A stretch of DNA of 9,238 nucleotides from Mucilaginibacter sp. GTDB taxonomy: Bacteria; Bacteroidota; Bacteroidia; Sphingobacteriales; Sphingobacteriaceae. Position 1 is the first letter of the stretch; each line of letters opens with the position of its first letter. The translations under genes were made by a program, and so were the position numbers. Shown piece by piece: positions 6,327 through 9,238 of the stretch. The stretch spans positions 1 to 9,238 of the forward strand of contig JAQBNY010000342.1 of NCBI GenBank assembly GCA_028288315.1, in the 5' to 3' direction. The notes under the pieces were generated by a model, which was not told the DNA's origin, did not search any database, and was given only the letters and a program-made list of their open reading frames with translations.

Positions 6327-7147
6327 TGGAAACAGCCGCAAACTTAAACGAGCAATTTGCCGAAACAGCCTTCACCAAGCAGTCGGGTGTTTTTGATGCG
6401 TTGTATTCTGGTAATACTATTATCAATTACAAACGTAAAAGAGTGCGTGAACATATACTGCGATACCTTAAACCCGGAAGCTATATATTAGAACTAAACA
6501 GCGGCACAGGTGAGGATGCCCTATTTTTTGCCCGGCATGGTTTTAAAATACACGCAACAGATATTTCAAAGGGCATGCAAAATGAATTGAATAAAAAAAC
6601 AATTCAGAACGGTATGCAGCAAATGATAAGTACCGAAATATGCTCTTTTACCCAACTGCCGCAATTGAACAACAAGGGGCCGTATGACCTTATCCTCTCC
6701 AACTTTGCCGGGCTGAATTGTATCGGTGAACTGGATAAAGTTTTGAACTCATTTTCAGATTTAATGAACCCTGGTGGTATGGTTACGTTGGTGATTTTAC
6801 CCAAATTTTGTTTGTGGGAAACGCTGCTGTTGTTTAAAGGGAAATTCAAAACAGCCTTTCGCAGGTTTTTTAGCAGTGGTGGCAGGACAGCGCATATAGA
6901 AGGTGTGCATTTTAAATGCTGGTATTACAATCCATCCTATATAAAAAAACATTTGCAGGTGGGATTTGATGTAATAAGTATTGAAGGTTTGTGCACCATC
7001 ATCCCACCATCATACATAGAAGGCTTCGCTGAAAAGTACCCTGTTGCATATAAATACTTAATGTGTGCCGAAGAGAAATTGAAGGGCACATGGCCCTGGA
7101 GAAATATAGGTGACTATTTTATCATCAGCCTAAAAAAGAAAGATTAG
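6326..7147 (+). CDS. Class I SAM-dependent methyltransferase, last gene of operon
   Basis: The protein has 273 residues. SAM-binding motif I is ILELNSGTGED (54-64), where the usual G-x-G-x-G begins with asparagine-serine (LNSGTG). D79 in ATDIS closes strand 2, YDLILSNFAGLNCI (120-133) is the motif II region, and LMNPGGMVTLVIL (146-158) is motif III. The C-terminal half contains GGRTAHIEGVHFKCWYYNPSY (185-205) and a tryptophan-rich end, GTWPWRNIGDYFII (254-267), which I take as substrate-binding elements; their target is unknown. The ATG overlaps the preceding stop in TAATG, and an AAGG about eight bases upstream may act as a weak ribosome-binding site. Its 3' end overlaps the convergent nucleotidyltransferase gene by 4 nt, leaving no space for a terminator between them. 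Confidence 0.88.
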   Translation: METAANLNEQFAETAFTKQSGVFDALYSGNTIINYKRKRVREHILRYLKPGSYILELNSGTGEDALFFARHGFKIHATDISKGMQNELNKKTIQNGMQQMISTEICSFTQLPQLNNKGPYDLILSNFAGLNCIGELDKVLNSFSDLMNPGGMVTLVILPKFCLWETLLLFKGKFKTAFRRFFSSGGRTAHIEGVHFKCWYYNPSYIKKHLQVGFDVISIEGLCTIIPPSYIEGFAEKYPVAYKYLMCAEEKLKGTWPWRNIGDYFIISLKKKD

Positions 7148-8067
7148 TTCTGAACAACCCTACCTTCCGTTTCTGGGAAAAGTGAGTTCAATTTATATTC
7201 ATACCGGCTGATGAGCTGGGTTTGAAAATTCGTCGGATCAGGCTTTGCACAATGTTTACTGGCTGCCATTCCCATTACGGCTCCCCGCATGTTCAGCTTT
7301 TTCATCATTGTTTTTTTGTGCCACCGACGGGCAGTTATTTTCATTAAAGCATCGTCGAGCCAGATGCCTATACGGTTGTTTAGTAAGCTTTCAATCAGTC
7401 TTTTAAAAAGATGGTTTTTCAAGGGTTTCGCTGTAGATAAACGTAAAGTTTTATTAGGCAATAAACCGCGTGTCCATGTATTGGCAGCATAAAATTGCTC
7501 AAATACAGTATCGCCCTCTAAGGGTATCAGCGTATCAATTTCAATGGCTGTATAAATATTCTTTTCAACTATCTGCAACTGCAGCTCATCAACGTAGTAG
7601 TTCATGCAGTAATGGTGCTGCTTGTTAATTAAGAATGTTAATTTTTTAAAGCAATGCATTAGAGTACGAGCCACCCAAAGGCGGTTTTTTTCGGTAATGA
7701 TGAACAGATCTATATCAGATTTATCATCCGCGAAGCATTTTGATAATGAGCCTGAGATGCCCACACCACGCACATACGGAAACTTGATTAGCAACCGGCC
7801 AACATACTTGGCTTTATTTATAAGTTCGGCAGCTTTTGCATTCCCTTTAGTGCGTCTTATGGCAATATTCGGGTCGTTTTTAAGCGAATAGAATTTATCA
7901 AAATGAAATATTGTATTGTTGCTAATGAGGCAATTAACAGCATCATTAAAGTCGTTTTGCGGGTATTTGTTTCCAAGAAATAAAAAAATCTCGCTGTATG
8001 TTAACGGATAATCAAACATATCAAAATAAGCGAGCGCGGCTAATATATTTCTTTTGATCTTTAACAA
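7144..8067 (-). CDS. Nucleotidyltransferase-domain protein (Pol beta superfamily, MNT-like)
   Basis: This 307-residue soluble protein has a central minimal-nucleotidyltransferase signature: GISGSLSK (103-110) supplies the G-S pair (G106, S107), and KSDIDLFIIT (116-125) supplies the two metal-binding aspartates D118 and D120. The N-terminal 60 residues (LAALAYFDMFDYPLTYSEIF and onward) look like a winged-helix or helical module that often accompanies such domains. The third catalytic acidic residue, expected on a later strand, may lie near LQIVEKNIYTAIEIDTLIPL but is not assigned with certainty. The superfamily transfers nucleotides to antibiotics, proteins or small molecules; here the target is unknown. 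The start is probably TTG at 8067: no ATG or GTG occurs in frame upstream before a stop, and the first internal ATG (residue 17) would cut the N-terminal module. The gene follows the O-antigen ligase-like gene after 32 nt and is probably co-transcribed with it. Confidence 0.82.
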   Translation of the reverse strand: MLKIKRNILAALAYFDMFDYPLTYSEIFLFLGNKYPQNDFNDAVNCLISNNTIFHFDKFYSLKNDPNIAIRRTKGNAKAAELINKAKYVGRLLIKFPYVRGVGISGSLSKCFADDKSDIDLFIITEKNRLWVARTLMHCFKKLTFLINKQHHYCMNYYVDELQLQIVEKNIYTAIEIDTLIPLEGDTVFEQFYAANTWTRGLLPNKTLRLSTAKPLKNHLFKRLIESLLNNRIGIWLDDALMKITARRWHKKTMMKKLNMRGAVMGMAASKHCAKPDPTNFQTQLISRYEYKLNSLFPETEGRVVQN

Positions 8068-8099
8068 CGGATTGATATTTAATATGTTATTGTATATAC

Positions 8100-9238
8100 T
8101 TATGACGTAGCAACGTCCTTATTGGTTGCCTGTATTTGAGAAAACATGAATAGCGAAAAAAATACGCTGTAAAAAAATACGCCTTTATCAACATCAAGGT
8201 AATTTTCAGAGAACGAAACAACTGTTATGATTACCATAAAACTGAAGAGTAGCAGATCGTTTTTTGATATGGCCATCCTGAAACCAAAAAATAGTATTGC
8301 TAAGTAAACCAGCATACCCCAAATGCCTGTTTTTATAAAAAAACTAATAAACTGGTTGTGGGCATTTAGCCCATGGAGATATGACCGGTAAAATTTATGC
8401 TGAAAGAAGCGTTCCTTTAATAATTGAATTTCTGACCCTGAACCATGCCCAACTATAGGCGCTTGTGCGGCAAGCTGCAAAGCAACACCCCACCGGGCAA
8501 GCCGTGGGTCGGTTAGCTCATTTGCAGATGCTTTGCTCAGATCTTTTTGCAGATCGGTTATGTAATGGCTTTTAAAATTGTCTATACTATAAATGCCCGT
8601 TATTACCAGTGCTGAAATTGAAGCCGCTACGGTTATGTATTTTATTTTGGCCCTGCCGGTTAACAAGAAATAAGGTAAGGCCACATTTACAATTATAAGC
8701 AGGCCTGCAAATACAGATTTTGAACTTAGTTGAAGAATACCACCCATGAGTACAAAGCAGCAAAATGCGTAAAGTGTTTTTTGAGCTATCGCCGTTTCCT
8801 TCACTAAAACATACAGCAAGTAAACTAGTGCTACAGCTATCTGCATAGAAAAAAAAGTAGCGTGCATGTCAATCGGTTCCGAAAAATTGTGGTTGGTAAA
8901 AGCAGATGAAAATACGGCTGATACCGGGAGGTGATAATATTTAATGGTGATGAACACCTGTATGTACAAGTAAAGGATAGTGGCTGTGCAACCTAATGCA
9001 AACACCAGTAAAAGGTTGTCTCGGTATTTTTTTAAGTCGAGGGTATTCAGGCAATATATAATGGGAATAAGCAGTATTACCACCTGTCGCGACCATTCAT
9101 TAAAAGCCTGTGTTTTATTTATTGTATAAAGTGTACCTATCACTGTCACAAAAAACACCGATTGCAGCATTAAATTGGTAAGCGTAAATACAGGTTTTAT
9201 ATTCTTCTTATTTAAGTTAATAAGCGTATGAATGGTTA
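8100..9238 (-). CDS. O-antigen ligase/polymerase-like membrane protein (Wzy_C family), partial at the 5' end
   Basis: This is a polytopic inner-membrane protein with roughly nine or ten hydrophobic segments. The frame stays open from the ATG at 9170 to the right edge (22 further codons without a stop), and Wzy/WaaL-type proteins usually have 400 or more residues, so the true start lies outside the window and ATG 9170 is probably internal. Counting from that ATG, residues 222-247 (PRLARWGVALQLAAQ followed by PIVGHGSGSE) match the periplasmic loop of the family. LNAHNQFISFFIKTGIWGML (268-287) is the characteristic H-N-Q motif leading into the next membrane helix. Family members polymerise undecaprenyl-linked repeat units (Wzy) or ligate glycans to lipid A core or proteins (WaaL/PglL); these cannot be told apart here. 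This is the window's only direct link to surface polysaccharide. Confidence 0.85.
   Translation of the reverse strand, partial: TIHTLINLNKKNIKPVFTLTNLMLQSVFFVTVIGTLYTINKTQAFNEWSRQVVILLIPIIYCLNTLDLKKYRDNLLLVFALGCTATILYLYIQVFITIKYYHLPVSAVFSSAFTNHNFSEPIDMHATFFSMQIAVALVYLLYVLVKETAIAQKTLYAFCCFVLMGGILQLSSKSVFAGLLIIVNVALPYFLLTGRAKIKYITVAASISALVITGIYSIDNFKSHYITDLQKDLSKASANELTDPRLARWGVALQLAAQAPIVGHGSGSEIQLLKERFFQHKFYRSYLHGLNAHNQFISFFIKTGIWGMLVYLAILFFGFRMAISKNDLLLFSFMVIITVVSFSENYLDVDKGVFFYSVFFSLFMFSQIQATNKDVATS

Noticed and set aside
8104..8117. GACGT/ACGTC inverted repeat at the end of the O-antigen ligase-like gene
   Set aside because: A five-base stem inside coding sequence with no following T-run on the minus strand; not convincing as a terminator and easily due to chance.
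9168..9170. ATG at 9170 as the start of the O-antigen ligase-like gene
   Set aside because: The frame remains open for 22 codons to the window edge and the family is usually longer, so the gene is treated as truncated at its 5' end.

Overview
The window looks like part of a Bacteroidota chromosome, possibly from the Sphingobacteriaceae (Mucilaginibacter/Pedobacter-like). This rests on moderately AT-rich coding DNA with many AAA, ATA and TTA codons, the near absence of Shine-Dalgarno sequences before start codons, and tightly packed or overlapping genes. Phylum is a reasonable inference; genus is a guess. No tRNA, rRNA, CRISPR array, transposase or integrase is visible, and the window is almost fully coding.

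Layout. (1) Positions 1-1308, minus strand: a class I SAM-dependent methyltransferase (GTG start) coupled by an ATGA overlap to a metal-dependent amidohydrolase that runs off the left edge. (2) Positions 1309-1548: the only real intergenic gap, 240 bp, lying between divergent transcription units. It holds an imperfect hairpin and a perfect 24-bp palindrome nested inside an outer CCCCTT/AAGGGG pairing that is followed by five T residues. (3) Positions 1549-7147, plus strand: five genes with gaps of 19, 1 and 3 nt and then a 1-nt overlap. The order is cobalamin-binding-type radical SAM enzyme, methyltransferase, radical SAM enzyme with a C-terminal SPASM/twitch cysteine domain, second cobalamin-binding-type radical SAM enzyme, methyltransferase. 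(4) Positions 7144-9238, minus strand: a polytopic O-antigen ligase/polymerase-like (Wzy_C) protein whose start lies beyond the right edge, then a nucleotidyltransferase-domain protein. The last plus-strand gene and the nucleotidyltransferase gene converge and overlap by 4 nt.

How the genes may work together. The central unit encodes three radical SAM enzymes and two SAM methyltransferases, with a third methyltransferase and an amidohydrolase diverging from the same 240-bp region. This is the composition of a small-molecule, lipid or glycan tailoring pathway with difficult C-H chemistry (for example methylation at unactivated carbon), but no substrate, carrier or precursor peptide can be identified with confidence. 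The O-antigen ligase-like gene suggests a surface or exopolysaccharide locus, so modification of a glycan or its lipid carrier is one hypothesis; a freestanding metabolite pathway is another. No gene could be tied to a named characterised enzyme, so no gene symbols are given.
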